Below are positions 6,947-14,853 of a DNA stretch of 16,822 nucleotides, one piece after another. The DNA lies in the NCBI GenBank assembly GCA_028289725.1, contig JANQOH010000008.1, positions 1-16,822 of the forward strand, written 5' to 3'. This DNA comes from Alphaproteobacteria bacterium. GTDB lineage: Bacteria; Pseudomonadota; Alphaproteobacteria; UBA7887. Numbering within the stretch: the stretch's first letter is position 1; each line of letters opens with the position of its first letter. The notes below the pieces were generated by a model. It was not told the DNA's origin and made no database searches. It saw nothing but the letters and a program-made list of their open reading frames with translations. The position numbers and the translations under genes are program-made.

Positions 6947-8248
6947 TCAGTTCAACCGCGCCGCCAACGCGTCGTAGTCGGGCAGACACTTCGTCGGGCC
7001 CAAGGCCGCCACCGTCGGCTCGCCACACGCCAGCAAGCGCTCCATGCACCGCACGACCGCCGGCTCGTCCACCGCATCGATTTCACCGACGATTTCCGCA
7101 ATCGATTTGGGTCGGCCGTAAATCAGCATATGGCGCGCCATTTGTTCGCAGCGGGCGAATGTGCTTTCCAGCGACATCAGCATACCCGATTTCAATTGTG
7201 CTTTGGCGCGCGCCAGTTCGTCGGCTTCCACGCCGTCGCACACGCGGCGGAGTTCGTCGCACACGACCTCCGCCAGCTCCCGGCCCTCGTCCGGTCCAGT
7301 GCCGGCATAGACGCCAAACAAGCCGCCGTCGACGTAAGACGATGAGAAACTGAACACCGAATAGGCTAGGCCCCGCTTCTCTCTCACCTCTTGGAACAAG
7401 CGCGATGACATGCCGCCACCGAACAAGGTCGACAGAACTTGCATCGTCGCAAAATCCTTGTCGTCGTAACTGAGCCCGTCGACCCCGATCAACAAATGGA
7501 GCTGCTCCAATTCGCGATCAGCTCGGAAGTCGCCACCGTCATAGCGTGCACCGTCGGCCCGCGGTGCTTGGCCGCTCGGCAAACCGCCAAACGCCTCCTC
7601 CGCCAAGCTGACGAGCCGATCGTGGTCCAGGCGGCCGGCCGCCGCGAGCACCATCGCCGGTGCGGTGTAGTGTTCCTTGAGGTAGCCGAAGAGCGCATCG
7701 CGTTCCAATGCCGCGACACCATCCGCCGACCCAAGCACCGGCCGACCCAGCGACTGGTCCGGATAGGCGGTTTCCTGAAAATGATCGAAGACGATGTCGT
7801 CCGGCGTATCGTGAGCTTGGCCGATCTCCTGAATCACAACGTCTTTCTCGCGCGCGAGCTCCTCGGGCTCGAACGTCGAACGACACAGAATGTCGCCCAG
7901 CATATCGACCGACAGGGCCAAGTCCGCCTTGAGGATTTTGGCAAAATAGGCCGTCTGCTCGCGCGAGGTGTAGGCGTTCAGGTGGCCACCCACCGCTTCA
8001 ATTTCCGCGGCGATCGTGTAGGCGTCGCGCCGTTCGGTGCCCTTGAACGCCATATGCTCTAACAAGTGCGAAATGCCGTTCAGCGGCTTGGTTTCGTTGC
8101 GTGCGCCGGTATCGACCCAAACTCCGACCGACACTGTTTCGACCGTGGTCATCGGCTGGCTGATCACGCGTAAACCGTTGTCGAGCGTGGTGATTTGCAC
8201 GTTACTGGGCGTGTCGAATTTTGGGGTCGTGGCTTTGGTGTCGTCCAT
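6947..8248 (-). CDS. M16 zinc peptidase, mitochondrial-processing-peptidase-like
   Basis: This 433-residue metallopeptidase is of the pitrilysin M16B group, closest in pattern to mitochondrial processing peptidase beta. The inverted zinc motif is HLLEH (H61, E64, H65). The third ligand E141 lies 76 residues after H65, the same spacing as in MPP beta. The glycine-rich stretch FGGGMSSRLFQEVREKRGLAYS (277-297) and the R...Y pair of the second half are present, so both halves look intact. No signal peptide is seen, so it is cytosolic; the bacterial substrate is unknown. The ATG at 8248 has AGGGAA upstream. It lies 24 nt downstream of thrC and 12 nt upstream of tusA, a gene neighbourhood common in alphaproteobacteria. 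Confidence 0.95.
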   Translation of the reverse strand: MDDTKATTPKFDTPSNVQITTLDNGLRVISQPMTTVETVSVGVWVDTGARNETKPLNGISHLLEHMAFKGTERRDAYTIAAEIEAVGGHLNAYTSREQTAYFAKILKADLALSVDMLGDILCRSTFEPEELAREKDVVIQEIGQAHDTPDDIVFDHFQETAYPDQSLGRPVLGSADGVAALERDALFGYLKEHYTAPAMVLAAAGRLDHDRLVSLAEEAFGGLPSGQAPRADGARYDGGDFRADRELEQLHLLIGVDGLSYDDKDFATMQVLSTLFGGGMSSRLFQEVREKRGLAYSVFSFSSSYVDGGLFGVYAGTGPDEGRELAEVVCDELRRVCDGVEADELARAKAQLKSGMLMSLESTFARCEQMARHMLIYGRPKSIAEIVGEIDAVDEPAVVRCMERLLACGEPTVAALGPTKCLPDYDALAARLN

Positions 8249-8272
8249 GCTTTTCCCTACGCGAGAGACGCA

Positions 8273-9673
8273 TCACGCACTGACTGTCGCGTGCGCCCGA
8301 ATATAGTCTTGGAGCTGTCCAAGGTCACGGTCAAGAACCTGCAGGCGCTCCTCGGCCTCCATAAGCCCTGCCAACGCCGGCGGAAGATCCGGTCGCCGGC
8401 CGGTCGCCCGTTCGACCGCGTCGGGAAATTTGGCCGGATGGGCCGTCGCTAGCGTCACCATTGGCATGTCACGGGTCCGGCGCAAACGCCGCGCGGCGGC
8501 AACGCCCACAGCGGTATGCGGATCGATAAGCTGACCCGTCTCGGCATAGACCGCCGCAATTGTTTCAAGGGTTTGCTCTTCGTCGACCCGCCCTGCATTA
8601 AACAGGCGGCGGGCCGGTGCCAACCGCTCGGTCGGAAGATCAAAACCGCCTTCATCCGCAAGTGCGTCCATCAATCCGACGATCGCCGATCCATCGCGAT
8701 CATAAAGATCGAACAACAGACGCTCGAAATTGCTCGACACCTGGATGTCCATGCTGGGCGACATGGTCGGCGCGACGTTCGACACCCGATAAGCCCCCTC
8801 GTTGAAGGCGCGTGTCAAAATGTCATTCCGGTTCGTCGCGACGATGAGTTGATCGATGGGTACGCCCATGCATTGCGCCGCGTACCCCGCGTATACGTCA
8901 CCAAAATTGCCGGTCGGGACAGAAAAGGCGACCGGACCGGCACCCGACCTAAGGGCGGCAGCGGCTGTCGCGTAATAGACGATCTGGGCCATGACACGGG
9001 CCCAATTGATCGAATTCACCGCGGACAGGCGCATGTCCGCCCGAAAATGCGCGTCGTTGAACATCGCTTTGACCAGCGCCTGGCAATCATCGAACGTCCC
9101 GCGAATTGCAATGTTGTGCACATTGGCGTCGGCCACGGTGGTCATTTGCCGGCGCTGCACGTCCGAGACCCGGCCTTCGGGATGCAAAATGAAAATATCC
9201 AGATTTTCGCGGCCTCGGCAGGCATGAATGGCCGCCGAGCCCGTATCACCGGATGTCGCACCGACAATCGTCACGCGCTCGCCGCGGCGCGCCAACGCAT
9301 GGTCGAATAGCCGGCCGAGCAGTTGCAGCGCGAAATCCTTGAAGGCCAGCGTCGGGCCGTGAAAGAGCTCCAGCAGCCATTCGTCCTCGCCAATTTCGAC
9401 CAAGGGCGCGACATCGGGGTGATCAAAAACGGCATAGGTCCGCCGGGTCATTCCGGCCAGCGCCTCGTCATCCACCGCATCGCCGATAAAGGGTGCGACC
9501 ACGCGAGACGCCGCGTCCGCGTAGGACAGGCCCCCAATCGCGTGCATATCAGCCTCGGTCAAGCTCGGCCAATCCCGCGGTACGTAGAGACCGCCGTCCG
9601 GCGCCAGGCCGGTAATCAGGACGTCTTCGAACTCCAAAGGCGGCGCCGCGCCGCGCGTGCTCAGATATTCCAA
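8273..9673 (-). CDS. thrC: Threonine synthase
   Basis: This PLP enzyme converts O-phosphohomoserine to L-threonine and phosphate, the step after ThrB. It has the proteobacterial ThrC start MEYLSTRG, the block GLAPDGGLYVP, and the PLP lysine K112 in FHGPTLAFKDFALQLLGR. SVPTGNFGDVYAGY binds the cofactor phosphate. I choose a TTG start at 9673 (466 residues): GAGG lies 5 nt upstream, the family starts at this point, and a promoter -10 at 9707-9702 would put the transcript start near 9695. The in-frame GTG at 9697 would add eight residues and has no ribosome binding site. It heads the minus-strand operon thrC-M16-tusA-acetyltransferase. Confidence 0.95.
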   Translation of the reverse strand: MEYLSTRGAAPPLEFEDVLITGLAPDGGLYVPRDWPSLTEADMHAIGGLSYADAASRVVAPFIGDAVDDEALAGMTRRTYAVFDHPDVAPLVEIGEDEWLLELFHGPTLAFKDFALQLLGRLFDHALARRGERVTIVGATSGDTGSAAIHACRGRENLDIFILHPEGRVSDVQRRQMTTVADANVHNIAIRGTFDDCQALVKAMFNDAHFRADMRLSAVNSINWARVMAQIVYYATAAAALRSGAGPVAFSVPTGNFGDVYAGYAAQCMGVPIDQLIVATNRNDILTRAFNEGAYRVSNVAPTMSPSMDIQVSSNFERLLFDLYDRDGSAIVGLMDALADEGGFDLPTERLAPARRLFNAGRVDEEQTLETIAAVYAETGQLIDPHTAVGVAAARRLRRTRDMPMVTLATAHPAKFPDAVERATGRRPDLPPALAGLMEAEERLQVLDRDLGQLQDYIRAHATVSA

Positions 9674-9701
9674 GGGAACCTCGTGGAAAGCCCGCACGCC
9701 G

Positions 9702-9728
9702 GGTATAGGAACCAGCGCACCCGGTCAA
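9702..9728 (-). promoter_or_regulatory. thrC: Candidate promoter of the thrC operon
   Basis: On the minus strand TTGACC (9728-9723, 5 of 6) is followed after 15 nt by TATACC (9707-9702, 4 of 6). Transcription would start near 9695, giving a leader of about 20 nt before the TTG start of thrC. The short spacer lowers confidence. A 6-bp inverted repeat (9734-9739 with 9747-9752) lies just upstream in the divergent gap. Confidence 0.38.
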
Positions 9729-9814
9729 GGCGAGCGCGGTGGAAATCCGCGCGGTTACTTGCGTAGACTGGCGCACCATTCCTCCACGACCTCCCGAACG
9801 CACGAGTGATACCC

Positions 9815-10396
9815 ATGGCAGACCCCGTCACGATTTTGGCCTTCTCCGGCAGCACCCGAGAGGATTCACTGAACACAAAACTGGTATCGGCGACGGCCAA
9901 TGCGGCCCGCGAATGCGGCGCTGACGTGACGCTGACGGATTTCTTGGACCTTTCAATGCCGCTTTACAATGGCGACCTAGAGAAGGCCTCGGGTCTCCCG
10001 GAAAACGCACGTCGCTTGAAGGCAATGATGATCGCGCATGACGCGCTGTTGATCGCGTCGCCTGAATATAATGGCGGCATGACAGCGGTGCTGAAGAACG
10101 CGCTGGATTGGGCATCGCGGCGCGAAGGCGATGAAGCGCCACTCGCGGCTTACCAGGGCAAAGTCGCGGGTCTGGTAGCTGCATCACCGGGCCGGCTTGG
10201 CGGCGCCCGAAGCCTGATCGCGTTGCGTCAGGTCTTGTCCTCCTGCGGTACACTGGTCATTCCACAACAATTTGCCCTCGGCCAAGCTTCTGGCGCTTTC
10301 GATGATAATGGCGACCTAAAGGGTTCAGATCACGCAGCCGCAGTCCTCGGCGTCGCAAACGCTTTGGTTGAAACCGCGCGGCGGCAAAAATCCTGA
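9815..10396 (+). CDS. NADPH-dependent FMN reductase family protein
   Basis: This 193-residue flavodoxin-fold oxidoreductase belongs to the group that includes ChrR/YieF-type quinone or chromate reductases. The FMN-phosphate loop is SGSTREDSLN (11-20), and the second flavin-contact motif SPEYNGGMTAVLKNALDW (82-99) is the family signature. Such enzymes reduce FMN, quinones or other electron acceptors with NAD(P)H in the cytoplasm; the substrate here cannot be told. The ATG at 9815 is preferred to the GTG at 9806, because GAG lies 8 nt upstream of it and homology starts just after it. The gene stands alone on the plus strand, divergent from thrC and 7 nt from the end of the convergent carboxypeptidase gene. 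Confidence 0.92.
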   Translation: MADPVTILAFSGSTREDSLNTKLVSATANAARECGADVTLTDFLDLSMPLYNGDLEKASGLPENARRLKAMMIAHDALLIASPEYNGGMTAVLKNALDWASRREGDEAPLAAYQGKVAGLVAASPGRLGGARSLIALRQVLSSCGTLVIPQQFALGQASGAFDDNGDLKGSDHAAAVLGVANALVETARRQKS

Positions 10397-10403
10397 AATC
10401 ATC

Positions 10404-11906
10404 CTAATTTAGATAGCGTGCTTTCAAATGTGATTTGAATGCACCGACATCCAATTCATGACCTGTGGCGCGCGACAACATCTCGGAAGCCGTTAGTGAG
10501 CTACCGAGATTGTGAACATTTTCATTAAGCCACGCATAGAGCGGTTTGAAGTCGCCACGTCCGATTGACGGTTCGATGTTTGTGTCAGCGCGCTTCGCGG
10601 CTTCGTAGAGCTGCGCCGCCATAATCGCGCCCAACGTATAGGTCGGGAAATACCCGAACGCACCGTCCATCCAATGAATATCCTGCAAACAGCCGTCGCG
10701 ATCGTCCGGCGGAACGATGCCGACAAGGTCTTTCATTTCCGCCGCCCACGCGGCGGGCAGTTCCGAAACTTTCAAATCGCCTGATATCAATCGGCGTTCC
10801 AAGCGATAGCGAAGAATAACGTGAGCGGGATAGGTCACTTCGTCGGCGTCGACACGGATGAGACCGCGCGAAACCCGCGTGTAATGCCGCTGCAAATTCT
10901 CTGGCTGCCACGCAGCGTCGGCACCGTCGTGATCGAAGGCGGCGCGCATAACTGGCGCCGCATAGGCAATGAACGGCCGGCTTCGACACACCTGCATTTC
11001 AATCAGCAGTGACTGACTTTCGTGGACGGCCATGCCAAGCGCGTCACCGACCGGTTGATGTCGCCACCTTGCCGGCAAATTATGCTCGTAAAGTGCATGT
11101 CCCGTCTCGTGCAGCACGGCCATGAGCGATGAAGTGAAATCGGCTTCGTCGTAGCGGGTTGTAATGCGCAAATCGTCGGGCGTCCCGCCCGAAAATGGGT
11201 GATGGCTGACATCGAGCCGACCGTGATCGGAGGGAAATCCCACCGTATGCATCATCGTGTCGGCGAGACGCGCTTGTTGTTCAATTGGGAACGGGCCGGT
11301 TAAGGGGAGCACCGCGGGTTCGGACGCTTGGTGCGCCAAAACATCCTCGACGAAGTCGGGCAGGAACGCCGCAAGATCCTCGAAGACGGGGTCGATTTCC
11401 GCCATCCGCAAGCCCGGCTCAAATTGATCGAGCAACGCGTCATACGGCGCACAATCAAACGCATCGCCTTTGGCGTCAGCGGTCTCGCGCGTCAAACGCA
11501 CAACCTCCTCCAAGAGCGGCCGCAAGCCTGCAAAATCGTTCGCGGGCCGCGCCTCGCGCCACGCCATCTCGCAGGCAAGACCGGCCCGTGTCGAAGCCTC
11601 GTACAGGGCGGCCGGCACGGCATTGGCGTGTCGCCAACTGCGGCGCATGGCGGACAGATTGGCGCGCTGCCACGCATCGAGCGTGTCCGATCCATCCTCG
11701 GCCTCGTCCAACAGGTCCGCGAGCGCTCGGTCCGTAATGAGCTCATGGCGAATGAGTCCGAGTTCCGTGAGCTGCTCGGTACGAACGTCGGCCCCGCCCT
11801 TCGGCATGATCGTCGCCCGATCCCACGCCAACAGACCACTGGCGTCGCCAAGCAACGCCAAGCGACGGAACCGTGCTTCGAGAGCTTCGTAAGCGGGCGC
11901 GGGCAT
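10404..11906 (-). CDS. M32 family metallocarboxypeptidase (Taq type)
   Basis: This 500-residue cytosolic zinc peptidase removes C-terminal residues from peptides. All M32 hallmarks appear in order: HPF (236-238), the DLRITT block (DxRxT motif, 245-250), the zinc motif HETGH (H266, E267, H270), the third ligand E296 in HESQ, IRVDADEV (350-357) and GCLQDIHW (405-412). Length is normal for the family. The ATG at 11906 comes one nucleotide after the ctaA stop (TGA-T-ATG); the nearest purine-rich sequence is about 12 nt upstream, so translation is probably coupled to ctaA. It ends the cytochrome oxidase operon. Its enzymatic role has no known tie to oxidase assembly, so co-transcription may be incidental. 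Confidence 0.96.
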   Translation of the reverse strand: MPAPAYEALEARFRRLALLGDASGLLAWDRATIMPKGGADVRTEQLTELGLIRHELITDRALADLLDEAEDGSDTLDAWQRANLSAMRRSWRHANAVPAALYEASTRAGLACEMAWREARPANDFAGLRPLLEEVVRLTRETADAKGDAFDCAPYDALLDQFEPGLRMAEIDPVFEDLAAFLPDFVEDVLAHQASEPAVLPLTGPFPIEQQARLADTMMHTVGFPSDHGRLDVSHHPFSGGTPDDLRITTRYDEADFTSSLMAVLHETGHALYEHNLPARWRHQPVGDALGMAVHESQSLLIEMQVCRSRPFIAYAAPVMRAAFDHDGADAAWQPENLQRHYTRVSRGLIRVDADEVTYPAHVILRYRLERRLISGDLKVSELPAAWAAEMKDLVGIVPPDDRDGCLQDIHWMDGAFGYFPTYTLGAIMAAQLYEAAKRADTNIEPSIGRGDFKPLYAWLNENVHNLGSSLTASEMLSRATGHELDVGAFKSHLKARYLN

Positions 11907-11907
11907 A

Positions 11908-12885
11908 TCAGGCGGTGGCCTCTCTTGTCGCGCGACCGATCGTATCCGGTGTCACGCCGCGCATTGCGATCACCGCAAGAATCGCAAACAGCATGACGCC
12001 AACGGTTTGATGAAACGCACCGGTTGCAACCTGAGGCGCCAGGGATCCGCCATCGAAGGCCGTCACAACAACCGCGCCGACCAATACCTGGGCAACGTAG
12101 ATCGAAAACGCGAGGGTTGCGCCGTGACGAAACGGGTTCGTCGCCGATAGCCCGGCGCGGCGCGCCATAAGCCAAGTCAGGACGATCGCCAAACCAGTTC
12201 CCAACGCCAACAACCGATGCCCGAAGTGCAAGCGAATGCCCGGATCGGACATATCGGGAATGACCGCGCCGTCACACAAAGGCCAGGTCGAACAGGCGAG
12301 GGTCGCGCCACTCTTGGCCATCATCGCGCCACTCGCGACGGTCACCAAGATCATGATCGCACTGAGCGATGCCAAGACTCTTGCGCCGCCCCAAGGCGCC
12401 GGAGTCCGCGCCGGCTCAGCCAACATCTGCGCGCGCAAAATCAGCGCGAGCAAGACCAGCGCCACAGTGAGATGAACCGCGACCGACCAGGGGCTATTTC
12501 GGTCAAGCACGGTAAACCCGCCCAGGCCCGCCTGTATCGATAGCACGGCAACCGATGCGATCATTGTCAGCAACAAGCCCGGCGCGGCGCGCCGCAGGCG
12601 AACCGACAGGACCAGAAGCACCAGGATCAACGGCGATACGATGGCAGCGGCGTTGAGCCGGTGAATCCACTCAGCCATGACCTGCCCAAATGTGTAGTCG
12701 ACCGATGGCAGGGCCGCGAGTTTGTCAGGCGTCGGAAACCAGAGTCCGTAACAAAGCGGCCAATCGGGGCAAGACAGCCCTGAGTCGGTTAAGCGAACCA
12801 CCGCGCCGAGCACGATTTGAACAAAGATGGCGAACGCCGTAAGCCCCGCCAATCTGCGAAATAAGGTCATGCGGCGTTTTTGCAT
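11908..12885 (-). CDS. ctaA: Heme A synthase, cysteine-pair (Bacillus-like) type
   Basis: This 325-residue integral membrane enzyme oxidises the methyl of heme O to the formyl of heme A. It has about eight helices in two four-helix halves. The four heme-ligand histidines are H75 (EWIHR), H138 (VAVHLT), H223 (FGHRLL) and H292 (FHQTVG). Both periplasmic loops carry a cysteine pair, C39/C45 in CPDWPLC and C198/C204 in CSTWPLC. These pairs mark the Bacillus-like type, whereas the COX15-like type common in alphaproteobacteria has the loop SGLSMxxWKP without them. It starts one nucleotide after the SURF1 stop and ends one nucleotide before the M32 start. It completes the CtaB-to-CtaA heme A pathway in this operon. 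Confidence 0.95.
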   Translation of the reverse strand: MQKRRMTLFRRLAGLTAFAIFVQIVLGAVVRLTDSGLSCPDWPLCYGLWFPTPDKLAALPSVDYTFGQVMAEWIHRLNAAAIVSPLILVLLVLSVRLRRAAPGLLLTMIASVAVLSIQAGLGGFTVLDRNSPWSVAVHLTVALVLLALILRAQMLAEPARTPAPWGGARVLASLSAIMILVTVASGAMMAKSGATLACSTWPLCDGAVIPDMSDPGIRLHFGHRLLALGTGLAIVLTWLMARRAGLSATNPFRHGATLAFSIYVAQVLVGAVVVTAFDGGSLAPQVATGAFHQTVGVMLFAILAVIAMRGVTPDTIGRATREATA

Positions 12886-12886
12886 C

Positions 12887-13621
12887 TCAGGGCTCGGCGT
12901 GGCGCCGCTTACGTTCGGATCGAAGATAGATCACATATACCGCCAGTAACCCAAAGGCGAGACCGTACCAAGTGATGGCGTATTGCAAATGGTTGTTGGC
13001 AATATCAAGCACCGGCCGGCCGCCAATCGGTAGTCCACCGGGGTTCGGCGCGGGTCCCGCCTCGAAATAAAACATCTGTGGCGCGAACCCAGCGTGTTCA
13101 GCCATGCCGGCGGGGTCGATCCAATACCACGCATTCTCACCCGGCTGGTTGTCCGGCGTAAAAGGATTGGTTTGTTGCGGCGCACGCAGCAGACCCTCGA
13201 CCGTCGTGACACCCGCCACCTGGCCTTCCGCCCGGAGCATCGGATCCTCAGCCCCGGCCGGGATCCAACCGCGATCGACCAACACCCGTTGCCCGTTTTC
13301 CGTCTCGATCGGCGTGACCACCCGCGACCCCACCACGCCTTTGCGCGGCCGCGACACCACAATCATCTCCTCATCGTGCTGAAATACGCCCGCAAGACGC
13401 ACATGCGTAAACTCGATGTCACCAATGTTTTCGGACGTAAGGTCCGCGGGTAAGGGAATGGCCGGTGCGCCTGCCCGCGCTTCAATGGTGGCAATGAGCG
13501 TTGTTTTCCAATCGAGGCGATGGACTTGCCATGTGCCGAGACCAACAAGCACCGCGAGCGCCGGCCATACGAACAGCGGGAGCAGTCGCGCGGGTCTCCG
13601 CGATTGGGATGCCTGCGTCAT
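12887..13621 (-). CDS. surf1: SURF1 family cytochrome oxidase assembly protein
   Basis: This 244-residue protein has one helix near each end (about 13-32 and 213-233) with a periplasmic domain between, the standard SURF1 layout. Family motifs are LGTWQVHRLDWK (28-39), VLVDRGWIP (113-121) and the C-terminal NNHLQYAITWYGLA (209-222), with the conserved H211. In bacteria SURF1 binds heme A and helps insert it into subunit I of aa3 oxidases. Its start overlaps the stop of the DUF983 gene (ATGA), and ctaA begins one nucleotide after its stop. That arrangement suggests heme A synthesis and insertion proteins are made together. Confidence 0.95.
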   Translation of the reverse strand: MTQASQSRRPARLLPLFVWPALAVLVGLGTWQVHRLDWKTTLIATIEARAGAPAIPLPADLTSENIGDIEFTHVRLAGVFQHDEEMIVVSRPRKGVVGSRVVTPIETENGQRVLVDRGWIPAGAEDPMLRAEGQVAGVTTVEGLLRAPQQTNPFTPDNQPGENAWYWIDPAGMAEHAGFAPQMFYFEAGPAPNPGGLPIGGRPVLDIANNHLQYAITWYGLAFGLLAVYVIYLRSERKRRHAEP

Positions 13622-13995
13622 TCCGGGTCGCCGGCGCGCTGGCCGAGGATGTTGTGCCTATAGTGCTGGGCGATGAGCCACGCCTTAAGCACCGGTAGCA
13701 TACCCAGGCTCAAGAGCAGTATCAGGGGCAGCCAAATCGCGAGGTGCAGCCAATAGGGCGGCATGAACCGGACTTCCACCCACAACGCGAGCCCGACCAC
13801 GATGAATCCGACTAGCATGATGACAAACACCGCCGGCCCGTCCCCGGAATCCTGCCGCTTAAGATCAAGGCCGCAAACCGAGCATCGGTCCGCGACCTTG
13901 AGATAGGAACTGTAGAGCTTGCCCCGACCGCAGGCCGGGCAGCGGCGGCCCATAGCCGCCGCGATGGGCGAAATTGACTGGGTCAGGAGCCCCAC
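13618..13995 (-). CDS. DUF983 zinc-ribbon membrane protein
   Basis: This small membrane protein has a rubredoxin-like N-terminal zinc ribbon, RCPACGRGKLY followed by RCSVCGLDL (two CxxC pairs). Two transmembrane helices (FVIMLVGFIVVGLALWV and LAIWLPLILLLSLGMLPVL) and the short basic tail AQHYRHN follow. DUF983 genes regularly sit between ctaE and SURF1 in alphaproteobacteria, which implies a role in oxidase biogenesis, but none is established. The start is uncertain. GTG at 13995 (125 residues, overlapping the ctaE stop) keeps the SPIAAAMGRRCP segment typical of homologues. ATG at 13953 (111 residues) would begin just before the ribbon. Neither has a good ribosome binding site. Its stop overlaps the SURF1 ATG. 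Confidence 0.85.
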   Translation of the reverse strand: MGLLTQSISPIAAAMGRRCPACGRGKLYSSYLKVADRCSVCGLDLKRQDSGDGPAVFVIMLVGFIVVGLALWVEVRFMPPYWLHLAIWLPLILLLSLGMLPVLKAWLIAQHYRHNILGQRAGDPE

Positions 13996-14804
13996 CAGTA
14001 GATGCACACGAACAGGAACAGCCAAACCACATCGACGAAATGCCAGTACCATGCGGCGGCCTCAAAGCCGAAGTGCTGCTCGGGTTTGAAGTGATCGCGC
14101 GCCGCGCGCCACAGGCAGACCAAGAGGAAAGTCGTCCCGATCAGAACATGGGCGCCGTGGAAGCCGGTGGCCATGTAGAAGGTCGAGGAGTAAATGCCAT
14201 CGGCAAAACCGAACTGCGCGTGGCTATATTCGTAAGCCTGGACCGCCGTGAACAAAGCGCCCAGCACACAGGTGGCGACCAAACCCCAAACCAGGTGCCC
14301 CTTGTGGCCCTCGCGAAGGCCATGATGGGCCCAGGTCACGGTCGCGCCCGACGTCAGAAGGATCACGGTGTTCAGCAGCGGCAAATGCCACGGGTCGAAG
14401 GTCTCCACGCCGGCGGGGGGCCATTGGCTGCCCGTGTGCATCGTCCGGGCATATTGCTGTACTTCGTCGGCGAACAGGGAAGCGTCAAAGAACGCCCAGA
14501 ACCAGGCCGAAAAGAACATCACCTCGGAGGCGATGAACAGCACCATGCCGTAGCGCAGGCCGAGCTGAACGATTGGCGTGTGATGGCCCTCGACCATCGC
14601 CTCGCGGATCACGTCGCGCCACCAAACGACCATGGTGAATGCGACCAAAACAGCGCCGATGATGGCGACCCAACCGCCGCCGGGCGCGTCGTGCATGTAC
14701 ATCACGAAGCCAAATGTTGCGAGCAACGCCGCGATCGCACCGACGAGCGGCCAAGGGCTCGGGTCGACCAGATGATATGGTTGCTTTGCGTGTCCGTCGG
14801 TCAT
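13983..14804 (-). CDS. ctaE: Cytochrome c oxidase subunit III
   Basis: This 273-residue subunit has the seven membrane helices of the complete alphaproteobacterial and mitochondrial COX3. The N-terminus reads KQPYHLVDPSPWPL. The conserved block LFIASEVMFFSAWFWAFF (89-106) holds the glutamate near the proton-uptake path. FYMATGFHGAHVLIGT and AWYWHFVDVVWLFLF near the C-terminus are diagnostic. Subunit III stabilises subunit I and its D-pathway proton uptake in the inner membrane. The ATG at 14804 has GGAG 9 nt upstream, one of the better ribosome binding sites of the operon. ctaG ends 49 nt upstream. Confidence 0.97.
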   Translation of the reverse strand: MTDGHAKQPYHLVDPSPWPLVGAIAALLATFGFVMYMHDAPGGGWVAIIGAVLVAFTMVVWWRDVIREAMVEGHHTPIVQLGLRYGMVLFIASEVMFFSAWFWAFFDASLFADEVQQYARTMHTGSQWPPAGVETFDPWHLPLLNTVILLTSGATVTWAHHGLREGHKGHLVWGLVATCVLGALFTAVQAYEYSHAQFGFADGIYSSTFYMATGFHGAHVLIGTTFLLVCLWRAARDHFKPEQHFGFEAAAWYWHFVDVVWLFLFVCIYWWGS

Positions 14805-14853
14805 AACTCGGCTCCCCAGGGTGTCTCGCGTTTCCTCACGCTGGCACAGTGAT

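Noticed and set aside
8516..9310. 264-codon plus-strand open frame opposite thrC
   Set aside because: Antisense to a well-supported threonine synthase; no start signal or family features.
9734..9752. GCGCGG/CCGCGC inverted repeat upstream of the thrC promoter
   Set aside because: Six GC-only base pairs are common by chance in this DNA; noted only as a possible operator.
9674..9814. Threonine attenuator leader peptide before thrC
   Set aside because: The predicted leader is only about 20 nt, with no room for a Thr-rich peptide or alternative hairpins.
13974..14852. Long plus-strand open frame opposite ctaE
   Set aside because: It mirrors a clear COX3 gene. Its translation is rich in His, Arg and Gln with no family pattern, as expected of an antisense frame in GC-rich DNA.
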